Origin: Microbacterium sulfonylureivorans
GTDB taxonomy: Bacteria; Actinomycetota; Actinomycetes; Actinomycetales; Microbacteriaceae
Assembly: GCF_003999995.1 (NCBI RefSeq)
Contig: NZ_RJAD01000002.1
Location: 186,001-250,000 of the forward strand
Reading direction: 5' to 3'
Length of the DNA stretch: 64,000 nucleotides
The notes below the pieces were generated by a model that saw only the letters and a list, made by a program, of their open reading frames with translations, was not told where the DNA came from and searched no databases. Shown one piece after another: positions 52,310 to 60,901 of the stretch; the stretch's first letter is position 1, and the number at the start of each line of letters is the position of its first letter. A program made the translations under genes and the position numbers.

Positions 52310-52449
52310 CAGAATGGATCTTTGTGCCCTGACCAGGTTCTGCCTCAGGGGAATCAGCCATGCGGCTTCCCGCCGTCGGCCTCGGGCACACGACATCCTT
52401 TCCATCACTTCCCGCGGTCGACCTGTGGCGGCCGCAGAGAGAAACGATC
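52310..52449 (+). promoter_or_regulatory. rplS promoter and leader
   Basis: A TGGCAGAATGG context contains an extended -10 (CAGAAT) near 52310-52315, as in rpsP. The leader of about 130 nt contains the hairpin CCCTGA (52327-52332) with TCAGGG (52345-52350) and ends with AGAGAAACG before the start. Ribosomal L19 leaders with regulatory folds are known in Firmicutes; I cannot assign this one. Confidence 0.4.
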
Positions 52450-52797
52450 ATGCAGATCCTCGACTCCGTCGACGCAGCATCGCTGCGCTCCGACATCCCC
52501 GCCTTCGGTCCCGGCGACACCGTGAAGGTGCACGTGAACATCACCGAGGGCAACCGCTCGCGTATCCAGGTCTTCCAGGGCGTCGTCATCGGCCGCCAGG
52601 GCGACAGCGTCCGCGAGACCTTCACGGTCCGCAAGATCAGCTTCCAGGTGGGCGTCGAGCGCACCTTCCCGGTGCACAGCCCGGTGATCGACCACATCGA
52701 GGTCGTCACCCGCGGTGACGTCCGTCGCGCGAAGCTCTACTACCTGCGCAACCTCCGTGGCAAGAAGGCCAAGATCAAGGAGAAGCGCGAGAACTGA
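52450..52797 (+). CDS. rplS: 50S ribosomal protein L19
   Basis: A 115-aa protein with the L19 signature [33 protein letters not shown] and [19 protein letters not shown]. In most bacteria rplS directly follows trmD, but here it is 9.4 kb away behind its own promoter. A strong terminator follows. Confidence 0.97.
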   Translation: MQILDSVDAASLRSDIPAFGPGDTVKVHVNITEGNRSRIQVFQGVVIGRQGDSVRETFTVRKISFQVGVERTFPVHSPVIDHIEVVTRGDVRRAKLYYLRNLRGKKAKIKEKREN

Positions 52798-52807
52798 GTT
52801 CTCCGTC

Positions 52808-52842
52808 ACGAAGCCCCGGTCCGATCTCGGCCGGGGCTTCGT
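52808..52842 (+). terminator. Terminator after rplS
   Basis: A perfect 12-bp stem ACGAAGCCCCGG (52808-52819) with CCGGGGCTTCGT (52831-52842), starting 11 nt after the rplS stop. Confidence 0.8.
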
Positions 52843-52964
52843 CGTTCCCGGAGAGTCCCTGGAAACGTCCCGCGAACTCTCGTCCGCGGCACGTCGCGTG
52901 CTCCGGAATGTGGGAACCTTGTGAAGAGGCTCTCCGATCCGCGGTGTGCCGGTGAAGGATCCGC

Positions 52965-53744
52965 ATGACCTCCGAGAAGACGGCCCCGGCCGAGCCGGCC
53001 CCCTCTTCCGGTTCCGGCGGCGATGCGACCATCCATCGCCGCAGGCGCGGGTGGCTGACGTTCCTCCGCGACGTCGTCGTGATCATCCTGATCGCGGTCC
53101 TCGTGTCGTTCCTGGTCAAGACGTTCCTGGTGCGGTCGTTCTACATCCCCTCGGGGTCGATGAAGGAGACGCTGCACATCGACGACCGGATCCTCGTGGA
53201 CGAGATCACGCCCCGGTTCGGCGGCTACGACCGCGGTGACATCGTCGTGTTCCAGGATCCCGGCGGATGGCTGCCCCCGAGCACCGAGCCGGCCCGGCCG
53301 CCGGTGATCGAGGCGATCGACTGGGCTCTGGCGCTCGTCGGCCTGTCGGCGCCCGACAGCGACGACCACCTCGTCAAGCGCATCATCGGGCTCCCCGGCG
53401 ACCATGTGGTGTGCTGCAACGCGCTCGGTCAGATCACCGTCAACGGCGTGCCGATCGACGAGACCGACTACATCGTCGTTCCGACGGGGGAGTCCGCGGC
53501 GTCCGGCGATCCGTTCGACGTGATCGTGCCGGAGGACAGCCTCTGGGTGCTCGGCGACAACCGGTACCAGTCGAAGGACTCGCGCTACAACCAGGACCAG
53601 CCCGGCGAGGGATTCGTCCCGGTCGAGAACGTCGTCGGCCGCGCGTTCCTCGTCACCTGGCCGCTCGACCGATTCGGGCTCCTCGACTTCCATCACGACG
53701 ACTTCGCGGGCGTTCCCGACCTCCCGGAGGAGCCCGCGCCATGA
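52965..53744 (+). CDS. lepB: Signal peptidase I
   Basis: A 259-aa serine protease cleaving signal peptides of exported proteins. One membrane helix (about 34-51) precedes the catalytic Ser65 in IPSGSMKETL; the general base Lys is in KRIIGLPGD; box E appears as VLGDNRYQSKDSR. The active site faces outward. rnhB overlaps its stop by 4 bp. Confidence 0.94.
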   Translation: MTSEKTAPAEPAPSSGSGGDATIHRRRRGWLTFLRDVVVIILIAVLVSFLVKTFLVRSFYIPSGSMKETLHIDDRILVDEITPRFGGYDRGDIVVFQDPGGWLPPSTEPARPPVIEAIDWALALVGLSAPDSDDHLVKRIIGLPGDHVVCCNALGQITVNGVPIDETDYIVVPTGESAASGDPFDVIVPEDSLWVLGDNRYQSKDSRYNQDQPGEGFVPVENVVGRAFLVTWPLDRFGLLDFHHDDFAGVPDLPEEPAP

Positions 53745-54400
53745 CGGTGGCGGAGCCGCGCCTGACGCTCGAGCGACGGCTCCTGCGGGAGCACGCGCTC
53801 GTCATCGCGTGCGACGAGGTGGGCCGCGGCGCACTGGCCGGACCCGTGGCCGTCGGCGCCGCCGTGATCGACGCGCCCCGCTCGCGCAAGCACATCCCCC
53901 AGGGGCTGCGCGACTCGAAGCTCGTGCCCGAGCTCCGCCGCGCCGATGTGGCGGCGCGGGCAGCCGCATGGGTGTCTGCGAGCGCGGTCGGCTGGGCGAG
54001 CTCGGCCGAGATAGACGAGATCGGCATCATGCGCGCGCTCGGGCTGGCCGCGATCCGCGCCCTCGCCGACCTCCGTGCGCACGGCGTGGTGCCCGAGGAT
54101 GCGATCGTCCTCCTCGACGGGAACTACGACTACATCACTCCGGCGGGCGGCACGGGGCTGCGGATCACGCCGGTGATCAAGGCCGACCGCGACTGCGCGT
54201 CGGCGGCCGCGGCATCCGTCATCGCCAAGGTGGCGCGCGATGCGCTCATGACCGAGCTGCACGACGAGCTCCCCGCCTACAACTGGGCGCGCAACAAGGG
54301 CTACGCGAGTCCCGACCATCGTGATGCGATCCGCGAGCACGGGATCAGCGCGCACCACCGTGCATCCTGGTCGATCGCCGAATCGCCGACGCTCTTCTGA
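53741..54400 (+). CDS. rnhB: Ribonuclease HII
   Basis: A 219-aa nuclease removing ribonucleotides from DNA. The catalytic DEVGRGALAGPV motif (about residues 25-36) and the later SVIAKVARD are conserved. The ATG overlaps the lepB stop (ATGA). Normal length. Confidence 0.95.
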   Translation: MTVAEPRLTLERRLLREHALVIACDEVGRGALAGPVAVGAAVIDAPRSRKHIPQGLRDSKLVPELRRADVAARAAAWVSASAVGWASSAEIDEIGIMRALGLAAIRALADLRAHGVVPEDAIVLLDGNYDYITPAGGTGLRITPVIKADRDCASAAAASVIAKVARDALMTELHDELPAYNWARNKGYASPDHRDAIREHGISAHHRASWSIAESPTLF

Positions 54401-54464
54401 TGACGGGCGATCGTCGACGCACGTGGGTCGCGGCATCCCGTCACGCCCATAGGATGGACTCACC

Positions 54465-54788
54465 ATGGATGACGAAGTCTTCGAAGACTACGACCGTGAG
54501 CTGGAGCTCGCGCTGTACCGCGAGTACCGCGACGTCGTCTCTCAGTTCCAGTACGTGATCGAGACCGAACGACGGTTCTACCTCGCGAACGAGGTGAACG
54601 TCGTGCGGAAGGACACCGAGCACGACTTCTACTTCGAGATCTCGATGGCGGACGTCTGGGTGTGGGACATCTACCGCGCCGATCGCTTCGTGAAGGCCGT
54701 CCGCGTGCTGACCTTCAAGGACGTCAACGTCGAAGAGCTGCAGCGCCGCGACTTCCACCTCCCCGAGGAGCTCTCGCTCGACACCTGA
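54465..54788 (+). CDS. DUF2469 family protein
   Basis: A 107-aa acidic protein, conserved in actinobacteria between rnhB and yraN. It has EDYDRELELALYREYRDVVS and a Tyr/Trp-rich middle (DFYFEISMADVWVWDIYRAD). No catalytic motif is evident. TAGGAT lies 9 nt before the ATG. Confidence 0.85.
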   Translation: MDDEVFEDYDRELELALYREYRDVVSQFQYVIETERRFYLANEVNVVRKDTEHDFYFEISMADVWVWDIYRADRFVKAVRVLTFKDVNVEELQRRDFHLPEELSLDT

Positions 54789-54903
54789 GCGCCTTCGCGT
54801 GCCCCGCGGTCGCCCCTCCTCCCCAGCGAGGCGGCACGAACGGCTGTGAACGGATGCCTCGGCCCTCCCGCTCGCAGCCGGCCGGCCGCGTCACGATCCC
54901 TTC

Positions 54904-55272
54904 ATGGCACAGAAGGATGCGCTCGGACGGGCGGGTGAAGACCGGGCGGCACGGTACTTCGAGGATCAGGGGTATGCCGTGCTCGCGCGCAATTGGCGCT
55001 GCCGCACCGGCGAGATCGATCTCATCGTCTGTCGTGGCCGCCACGTCGTCGTGGTGGAGGTCAAGACCCGGCGCGGTGAGGGATTCGGTCACCCGTTCGA
55101 GGCGATCGACGCCCGCAAGCGCGCGCGCCTCTGGCGACTCGCCGCGGCATGGACGGCCGAGAATCGCGACGCGGTGCAGGGCCGACGCCTGCGCATCGAC
55201 GCGATCGGCCTGACGGGCGCCGATCCGCGGACCGCGCGTCTCGAGCACCTCGTCGACCTCGAGGTCCCGTGA
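54904..55272 (+). CDS. UPF0102 protein, YraN family
   Basis: A 122-aa protein with a nuclease-like core, LGRAGEDRAARYFEDQGY, WRCRTGEIDLIV and VVVVEVKTRRGEGFG. The E-x-D ... E-x-K pattern is that of Holliday-junction-resolvase-like folds. The biological role is unsettled. The gene overlaps comM by 4 bp. Confidence 0.88.
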   Translation: MAQKDALGRAGEDRAARYFEDQGYAVLARNWRCRTGEIDLIVCRGRHVVVVEVKTRRGEGFGHPFEAIDARKRARLWRLAAAWTAENRDAVQGRRLRIDAIGLTGADPRTARLEHLVDLEVP

Positions 55273-56795
55273 GCGTCGCGCGCACGTGGGCGATCGCGCT
55301 CGTCGGGGCGGAGGGGGAGCGCGTCGAGGTCGAGGCGGATCTGTCGAACCAGACGCCGGAGTTCAAGATCATCGGCCTCCCCGACAAAGCCCTCGCCGAG
55401 GCCGTGCAGCGCGTGCACAACGCGTGCGCGAACAGCGGGATCGCGCTTCCGCGGCGTCGGCTCACGGTCAATCTGTCGCCGGCCAGCCTGCCGAAGCAGG
55501 GCTCGGGCTTCGACCTCGCGATCGCGATCGCATCGCTCGCGACAGAACTGCCGATGGATGCCGCGTCCGTCGCCGCGACCGTGCACCTGGGCGAGCTGGG
55601 GCTCGACGGTCGCCTGCGGCCGATACCCGGTGTGCTCCCCGCCGTCGTCGCCGCAGCGCGAGCGGGCCACCGCGTGGTGGTCGTGCCGTGGGCGAACCGA
55701 GCCGAGGCGGAGCTCGTCGACGGGGTGGAGGTGGTCGCGGCGGTGAACCTCGCTCAGGTGGCGGCATGGCACGGAGCTGACGTGACCGTGCCCGACGACG
55801 ATCCGGTCGCGCAGCCCGACGACGAGCCCCCCGTGCAGGATCGCCTCGACCTCGCCGAGATCATCGGGCAGCGCGAGGCCGTGGAGGCGCTCGTCGTGGC
55901 GGCGGCGGGCGGCCACCACCTTCTGATGTGCGGACCTCCGGGGGCGGGCAAGACGATGCTCGCCCGGCGCCTGCCGGGAATCCTGCCTCAGCTCGACGAC
56001 CGCGCCGCGCTCACGAGCGCGTCCATCCGCAGCCTCTCCGGCGCGCGCGTGGTCGAACTGTCGCGCACTCCGCCGTTCGAGGCGCCGCATCACAGCGCGA
56101 GCGTGGCGGCCCTCGTGGGCGGCGGGTCCCGCACGGTGCGCCCCGGAGCCATCGCCCGCGCGAGCGAGGGCATCCTCTTCCTCGACGAGGCGGGAGAGTT
56201 CCAGGCGAGCGCTCTCGACGCGCTGCGTCAGCCGCTCGAGAACGGGTCGATCACCATCCACCGGTCGGGTGCGAGCGCGGAGTTCCCTGCGCGGTTCCAG
56301 CTCGTGCTCGCGACCAATCCCTGCCCGTGCGGCGACTACGGCATCCGCGGCGGCACGTGCACGTGCCCGCCGGCGGCGATCCGCCGGTACCTCGGCCGCC
56401 TGTCCGGGCCGCTTCTCGACCGTATCGACATCGAACTGACACTCGCTCGGGTGTCGGTCGCGCAGCGTGAGACAGGGCGGCCCGCCATCACCTCGGAGGT
56501 CGCGCGGCGGCGGGTGGTCGAAGCGCGGGAGCGCACGGCGCGGCGCCTTGCAGGCACCCACTGGCGCCTCAACGCCGAAGTGCCGGGGGCGTGGCTGCGT
56601 GAAGGACCGCGCGCCCCGACGGCGGTCGTCCGCCGTCCGCTCGACGCCGCTCTCCATCGCGGCGCTCTGACGCTGCGCGGGTACGACCGCGTGCTGCGGG
56701 TCGCGTGGTCGCTCGCAGATCTCGACGAGAGCCCGCAGCTCGACATCGACCACATCGGTCGTGCGCTGTACCTGAAGAAAGGACTCGCCCTGTGA
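55269..56795 (+). CDS. comM: YifB/ComM-family Mg-chelatase-like AAA+ ATPase
   Basis: A 508-aa protein. An N-terminal Lon-like domain (PASLPKQGSGFDLAIAI) precedes AAA+ motifs: Walker A GPPGAGKTML, Walker B GILFLDEAGEF, and the Cys-rich CPCGDYG/CTCPP insert. ComM is a branch-migration helicase for recombination during natural transformation where studied. The GTG start overlaps the yraN stop, and dprA follows with GTGA overlap, a competence-type cassette. Confidence 0.93.
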   Translation: MSVARTWAIALVGAEGERVEVEADLSNQTPEFKIIGLPDKALAEAVQRVHNACANSGIALPRRRLTVNLSPASLPKQGSGFDLAIAIASLATELPMDAASVAATVHLGELGLDGRLRPIPGVLPAVVAAARAGHRVVVVPWANRAEAELVDGVEVVAAVNLAQVAAWHGADVTVPDDDPVAQPDDEPPVQDRLDLAEIIGQREAVEALVVAAAGGHHLLMCGPPGAGKTMLARRLPGILPQLDDRAALTSASIRSLSGARVVELSRTPPFEAPHHSASVAALVGGGSRTVRPGAIARASEGILFLDEAGEFQASALDALRQPLENGSITIHRSGASAEFPARFQLVLATNPCPCGDYGIRGGTCTCPPAAIRRYLGRLSGPLLDRIDIELTLARVSVAQRETGRPAITSEVARRRVVEARERTARRLAGTHWRLNAEVPGAWLREGPRAPTAVVRRPLDAALHRGALTLRGYDRVLRVAWSLADLDESPQLDIDHIGRALYLKKGLAL

Positions 56796-57982
56796 CCGTC
56801 TTCGACCTCTCGCCGTCGACTGCCCGCCGCGCCCTGGGTGACCTGCTCGCCCCAGAAGCCTCCGACGCTGTGGCCGTGGAGCGGTACGCCACCGTCGTCT
56901 GGTGCCACCTCGTCGAACCGGGCGACTCCGTCGCCGGTCGCCTCGTCGCCGAGCGGGGCGCGACGGGCGCGCTGCGGGCGGTCCTGGCGGGCGACGCCGG
57001 AGGCGTGGTCGGCGGGGGAGAGTTCTCCGCGGCACGAAGGAGATGGATGCCTCGGCTCTCGGCCGACGCCGTGACCGATGGGCTGCGCGGAGCGGCGAAG
57101 GCCCGAGCAGTGCTTGTGGCGAGAGGCGATGCCGAGTGGCCCGCACAGCTCGACGACCTCGGGGCGCACGCGCCGATCTGCCTCTGGGTGCGGGGCGACC
57201 CCTCGCACCTGACGAGGCTGGCACCGTCGGTGGCGATCGTGGGCGCACGCGCCGCGACCTCCTATGGCGACCACGTCGCCCTCGAGCTCGCCGCAGACCT
57301 CGCGGCGAGCGGCATCCCGGTGGTGTCGGGCGGTGCATACGGTGTCGACGGCGCCGCGCACCGCGCCGTGCTCGCCGTCGGCGGTCTCACGGTCGCGCTG
57401 CTCGCGGGCGGCGTCGACCGTGCCTACCCGGCCGGTCACACCGACCTCATCGAGCGCATCGCCGGCTCCGGCGCGGTGGTGAGCGAGGTTCCGTGCGGCT
57501 CGACGCCCACGAAATGGAGGTTCCTGCAGCGCAACAGGCTGATCGCCGCCCTCGCCGACGCCACCGTCGTCGTCGAAGCCGGGTGGCGCAGCGGCTCCCT
57601 CAACACCGCCGGGCACGCGGCCGCCCTATCGCGCGGGCTCGGCGCCGTGCCGGGTCCGATCACCTCGGCGGCGTCGGCCGGAACACACCGGCTGCTGCGC
57701 GAGTACGACGCGCTCTGCATCACGAGCGCCGCCGACATCCGGGAGATGCTCGGGCTCGGTGCCGGTGATGGTGCGGTGCCGTCCGCCGACGGACGGGCGC
57801 GCACCGACGACACGACGCGCGTCCGCGACGCGCTGAGCCCCCGCGCCTGGCGCGACGCGGGCGACGTGGCACGGCGCGCGGGGATGGCCGCGGACGACGT
57901 CGAGGCCATCCTCGGTCTGCTCCACCTCGAAGGGGCGGTCACCCGAGGGCCTTCCGGCTGGCGCATGGTGCTCAGCGGCTGA
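56792..57982 (+). CDS. dprA: DNA processing protein DprA
   Basis: A 396-aa protein loading RecA on incoming single-stranded DNA. N-terminal SAM-like region, then the Rossmann domain (IVGARAATSYGDHVALELAA, VSGGAYGVDGAAHRAVLAVG, LLAGGVDRAYPAGHTDL, PTKWRFLQRNRLIAAL) and a C-terminal winged helix (AGDVARRAGMAADDVEAIL-like). Start GTG 56792 overlaps comM. Whether the host is transformable is unknown. Confidence 0.93.
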   Translation: MTVFDLSPSTARRALGDLLAPEASDAVAVERYATVVWCHLVEPGDSVAGRLVAERGATGALRAVLAGDAGGVVGGGEFSAARRRWMPRLSADAVTDGLRGAAKARAVLVARGDAEWPAQLDDLGAHAPICLWVRGDPSHLTRLAPSVAIVGARAATSYGDHVALELAADLAASGIPVVSGGAYGVDGAAHRAVLAVGGLTVALLAGGVDRAYPAGHTDLIERIAGSGAVVSEVPCGSTPTKWRFLQRNRLIAALADATVVVEAGWRSGSLNTAGHAAALSRGLGAVPGPITSAASAGTHRLLREYDALCITSAADIREMLGLGAGDGAVPSADGRARTDDTTRVRDALSPRAWRDAGDVARRAGMAADDVEAILGLLHLEGAVTRGPSGWRMVLSG

Positions 57983-58054
57983 GGCGTCACGCCGCGCCCG
58001 TGCCGGACGGTGTGCCGTCCTGCGGAGCGGACCGCGACGCGGCAAGCTGGGCGC

Positions 58055-58969
58055 ATGAGGATCGGACAGGCGGCGCAGGCGTACCTCGCGCACCTGGCCG
58101 AAGTGCGACGGATGTCGTCCGCCACGGTGCGGGCGTACCGTTCGGATCTCGCCGACCTGTCAGCGACCGCCGGCGACGTCGACCTCTCTCTGATCGACCT
58201 CGAGCTCCTGCGCGAGTGGCTGTGGCGGGCGACGCAGCGAGGGGACGCCCGCTCGACGATCGCGCGACGCACGTCGTCGGCGCGCGGCTTCTTCGCGTGG
58301 GCGGTCGACGAGGGCGTGATCGCCGCAGACCCGAGCCTCCGCCTGGTCGCACCGAAACGCGGACGGACTCTGCCCAAGGTCGCGACGACAGACGCCCTGG
58401 CCGGGATGCTGGACGCCCTGGGCGCTGCCGCCGTCGATGGCGATCCGCTTGCACTCCGCGATCACGCCCTGCTCGAGCTCCTCTACGGCGCGGCAGTGCG
58501 CGTCTCCGAGCTCTGCGGGCTCGATGTGGGCGACATCGACCAGAGCCGCCGCACCGCCCGTGTCTTCGGCAAGGGGGCGAAGGAGCGCGTGGTGCCGTTC
58601 GGCGGCGCCGCCGCGCGAGCACTCGATGCCTACCTCGTGCGAGGACGGCCGGTGCTGCTTGCGCGGCGGCCGGACCCGTCGCACACCGGAGATACGTCGG
58701 CGGTGTTCCTCGGCGCGCGCGGCGCGCGACTCGGCCCACGCGCGGTCTACGACGTGGTCGCACGCGTCCTCGGGCCCGAGCTCGGTGCCGCCGTCGGCCC
58801 CCACGCGCTGCGCCATTCGGCAGCGACGCATCTGCTCGACGGCGGAGCGGATCTCCGTGCCGTGCAGGAGATGCTCGGACACGCGAGCCTCGGGACCACG
58901 CAGATCTACACCCACGTCTCGAGCGAGCGGCTGACCGCGACGTACCGGCTCGCGCACCCTCGCGCCTGA
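58055..58969 (+). CDS. xerC: Tyrosine recombinase XerC
   Basis: A 304-aa site-specific recombinase resolving chromosome dimers at dif with XerD. N-terminal SAM-like DNA-binding domain (1-90), then the catalytic residues: Arg in GAAVRVSEL, Lys in GKGAKER, HALRHS, LGHASLG and the nucleophile Tyr in TQIYTH. It sits downstream of dprA, its usual place in actinobacteria. No mobile element surrounds it. Confidence 0.93.
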   Translation: MRIGQAAQAYLAHLAEVRRMSSATVRAYRSDLADLSATAGDVDLSLIDLELLREWLWRATQRGDARSTIARRTSSARGFFAWAVDEGVIAADPSLRLVAPKRGRTLPKVATTDALAGMLDALGAAAVDGDPLALRDHALLELLYGAAVRVSELCGLDVGDIDQSRRTARVFGKGAKERVVPFGGAAARALDAYLVRGRPVLLARRPDPSHTGDTSAVFLGARGARLGPRAVYDVVARVLGPELGAAVGPHALRHSAATHLLDGGADLRAVQEMLGHASLGTTQIYTHVSSERLTATYRLAHPRA

Positions 58970-58978
58970 CGCCGGCGC

Positions 58979-59545
58979 TCAGCAGCAGGGGAGCAGTACC
59001 GCGCGAGGCACGCCTCCGAGCAGCAGCATCGGGTTGATGTACTCCCCGTGCAGTCGCACGCCGAAGTGCAGGGCACCAGGGGCGGCATGGCCGCCCGCCG
59101 ACGTCGTCCCGACGACATCGCCCGACGACACCTCTGCGCCCGCCACAAGAGCGGTCTCGACGGGCTCCAGCGTCGTGACGAGCCCGCCGCCGTGATCGAT
59201 GGTCAGGATGCCGCGTCCCGCCACCGGACCGGCGAAGGCCACGGAGCCGGCCGCGGGCGATCGCACCGCCGCTCCCTCGGAGGGCCGCAGGTCGACACCG
59301 CGGTGGCCGGGTCCGTACCGATGGGCCGGCGCGACGAACGGCGCCTCGAGCCGGAAAGCGGTGAGCGGCCATGCCCACCCCCGGCCGACAGGTCGGGACT
59401 CGGATGGCGGAGGGGCGCCGGGGGCGCCGTGCGCCGCACCGGTGGCGTCGCCGATGCCGGCGATCAGGAGCCCGGCGACGACACCGGCGATTGCACGCCG
59501 TCGGCGACGGAGGGATGGACGGTCGGAGCGGGACGGACGGGTCAT
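58979..59545 (-). CDS. M23/LytM-fold peptidase-like protein, probably degenerate
   Basis: A 188-aa protein with an N-terminal signal or anchor segment (basic, then [13 protein letters not shown], and AHGAPGA) and a LytM-fold domain. The first zinc motif is kept (HRGVD) but the second reads GALHFGV, where active M23 peptidases have HxH, so the first His of the pair is missing. It is probably secreted and may bind peptidoglycan or activate another hydrolase. The start ATG 59543-59545 is chosen because the signal peptide begins there. Convergent with xerC. Confidence 0.8.
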   Translation of the reverse strand: MTRPSRSDRPSLRRRRRAIAGVVAGLLIAGIGDATGAAHGAPGAPPPSESRPVGRGWAWPLTAFRLEAPFVAPAHRYGPGHRGVDLRPSEGAAVRSPAAGSVAFAGPVAGRGILTIDHGGGLVTTLEPVETALVAGAEVSSGDVVGTTSAGGHAAPGALHFGVRLHGEYINPMLLLGGVPRAVLLPCC

Positions 59546-59643
59546 GGAGCGACAGTCCCACCCGAACCCGTGATCCGATTCCCGACGAGTCGCAGCGGTG
59601 GATGGCGTCTGCGACCGCAGCGCGGGGGAGAAGGCGCTGCTGG

Positions 59644-59851
59644 TACACTGGATCCGCACCCCGCTCGTCGGGGTGACTCCGCGTGCCCACAGCACCGCAG
59701 CGGTCCGAAGGACCCCGCGATGCGGCATCCACTCCCAACGGTCTCACAGAGCATCTGTGAGCGGGCGTGTGCCGGGCACCAGGCTCGCCGGCCCTCGCCG
59801 GCGCGAACACAACCGCAAGAGGCGCGTGAGCGCCAGAACAGGAGAACGGCC
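59644..59851 (+). promoter_or_regulatory. rpsB promoter and long structured leader
   Basis: TACACT at 59644-59649 in a TGGTACACTGG context is a good -10, so the leader is about 195 nt. It can form several perfect hairpins: CACCCCG/CGGGGTG (59657-59675), GGTCC/GGACC (59702-59713), CTCACAGA/TCTGTGAG (59743-59761), a GCCGGC pair near 59787-59802, and GGCGC/GCGCC (59821-59834). AGGAGAACGGCC precedes the start. The 59546-59643 stretch shows no feature. Confidence 0.5.
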
Positions 59852-60790
59852 ATGGCCGTCGTCACCATTCGCCAGCTGCTCGACAGCGGCGTGCACTTCG
59901 GGCACCAGACCCGCCGGTGGAACCCGAAAGTCAAGCGCTTCATCCTCACCGAGCGCTCGGGCATCCACATCATCGACCTGCAGCAGTCGCTGACGTACAT
60001 CGACAAGGCGTACGAGTTCGTCAAGGAGACGGTCGCCCACGGCGGCACCATCCTCTTCGTCGGCACCAAGAAGCAGGCGCAGGAGATCGTCGCCGAGCAG
60101 GCGACCCGCGTCGGCCAGCCCTACGTCAACCAGCGCTGGCTCGGTGGCCTCCTCACCAACTTCCAGACGATCTCCAAGCGCCTCGCGCGCATGAAGGAGC
60201 TCGAGGAGCTCGATTACGAGACCCCGGCGAACAGCGGCTTCACCAAGAAGGAACTGCTGATCAAGAAGCGCGAGCTCGACAAGCTGCACAAGTCGCTCGG
60301 CGGTATCCGCAACCTGCAGAAGACGCCGTCGGCGATCTGGGTCATCGACGCCAAGCGCGAGCACCTCGCGGTCGATGAGGCCACGAAGCTCGGCATCCCG
60401 GTCATCGGCATCCTCGACACGAACGCCGACCCGGACGAGTTCCAGTACCCGATCCCCGGCAACGACGACGCGATCCGCTCCGTGAGCCTGCTCACGCGCA
60501 TCATCGCCGACGCCGCGGCCGAGGGCCTCATCCAGCGTCACCAGCCCACCGACGAGTCGGCCGATGCCGAGCCCCTCGCCGACTGGGAGCGCGAGCTGCT
60601 CGAGCAGGGCGCAGCCGAAGAGGTCGCCGAGGCGGTCGTCGAGGCCGTCGTCGAGGCTGAGGCCGCCGAGGGTGTCGAGGTCGTCGAGGTCGATGTGACC
60701 GAGGTCGTGACCGAGACCGCCGATGGCGTCGAGGTCGAGGTCGTCGAGGTCGACGTCGTCGAGGCCGACACCGAGGCCGCCGACAAGTAA
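59852..60790 (+). CDS. rpsB: 30S ribosomal protein S2
   Basis: A 312-aa protein. Residues 1-240 are the S2 fold ([47 protein letters not shown]). The last 60 residues or so are a Glu/Val/Asp-rich low-complexity tail of repeated V-E-V-V-E-V-D units that most S2 proteins lack. tsf follows after a hairpin-containing gap. Confidence 0.97.
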   Translation: MAVVTIRQLLDSGVHFGHQTRRWNPKVKRFILTERSGIHIIDLQQSLTYIDKAYEFVKETVAHGGTILFVGTKKQAQEIVAEQATRVGQPYVNQRWLGGLLTNFQTISKRLARMKELEELDYETPANSGFTKKELLIKKRELDKLHKSLGGIRNLQKTPSAIWVIDAKREHLAVDEATKLGIPVIGILDTNADPDEFQYPIPGNDDAIRSVSLLTRIIADAAAEGLIQRHQPTDESADAEPLADWERELLEQGAAEEVAEAVVEAVVEAEAAEGVEVVEVDVTEVVTETADGVEVEVVEVDVVEADTEAADK

Positions 60791-60812
60791 TCGGCGACGC
60801 CGCATGAACTCC

Positions 60813-60863
60813 GCCTCGGCGGGATCGGACTGAGCCCCGCGCCCAGGACGATCCCGCCGAGGC
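60813..60863 (+). terminator. Hairpin between rpsB and tsf
   Basis: A perfect 15-bp stem, 60813-60827 with 60849-60863, and a 21-nt loop. It lies 22 nt after rpsB and 38 nt before tsf. It may reduce read-through or mark a processing site, since tsf shows no clear promoter of its own. Confidence 0.55.
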
Positions 60864-60901
60864 ATCCCCCTGAACTCACCACAATCAAGGAGCCGCCACC
60901 C

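Noticed and set aside
54789..54903. Possible promoter or small RNA between DUF2469 and yraN
   Set aside because: I see no convincing -10/-35 pair or stable hairpin in these 115 bases.
58055..58969. XerC as a sign of an integrated element
   Set aside because: The recombinase is in its normal chromosomal place after dprA, with no att-like repeats, no tRNA target nearby and no phage or plasmid genes.
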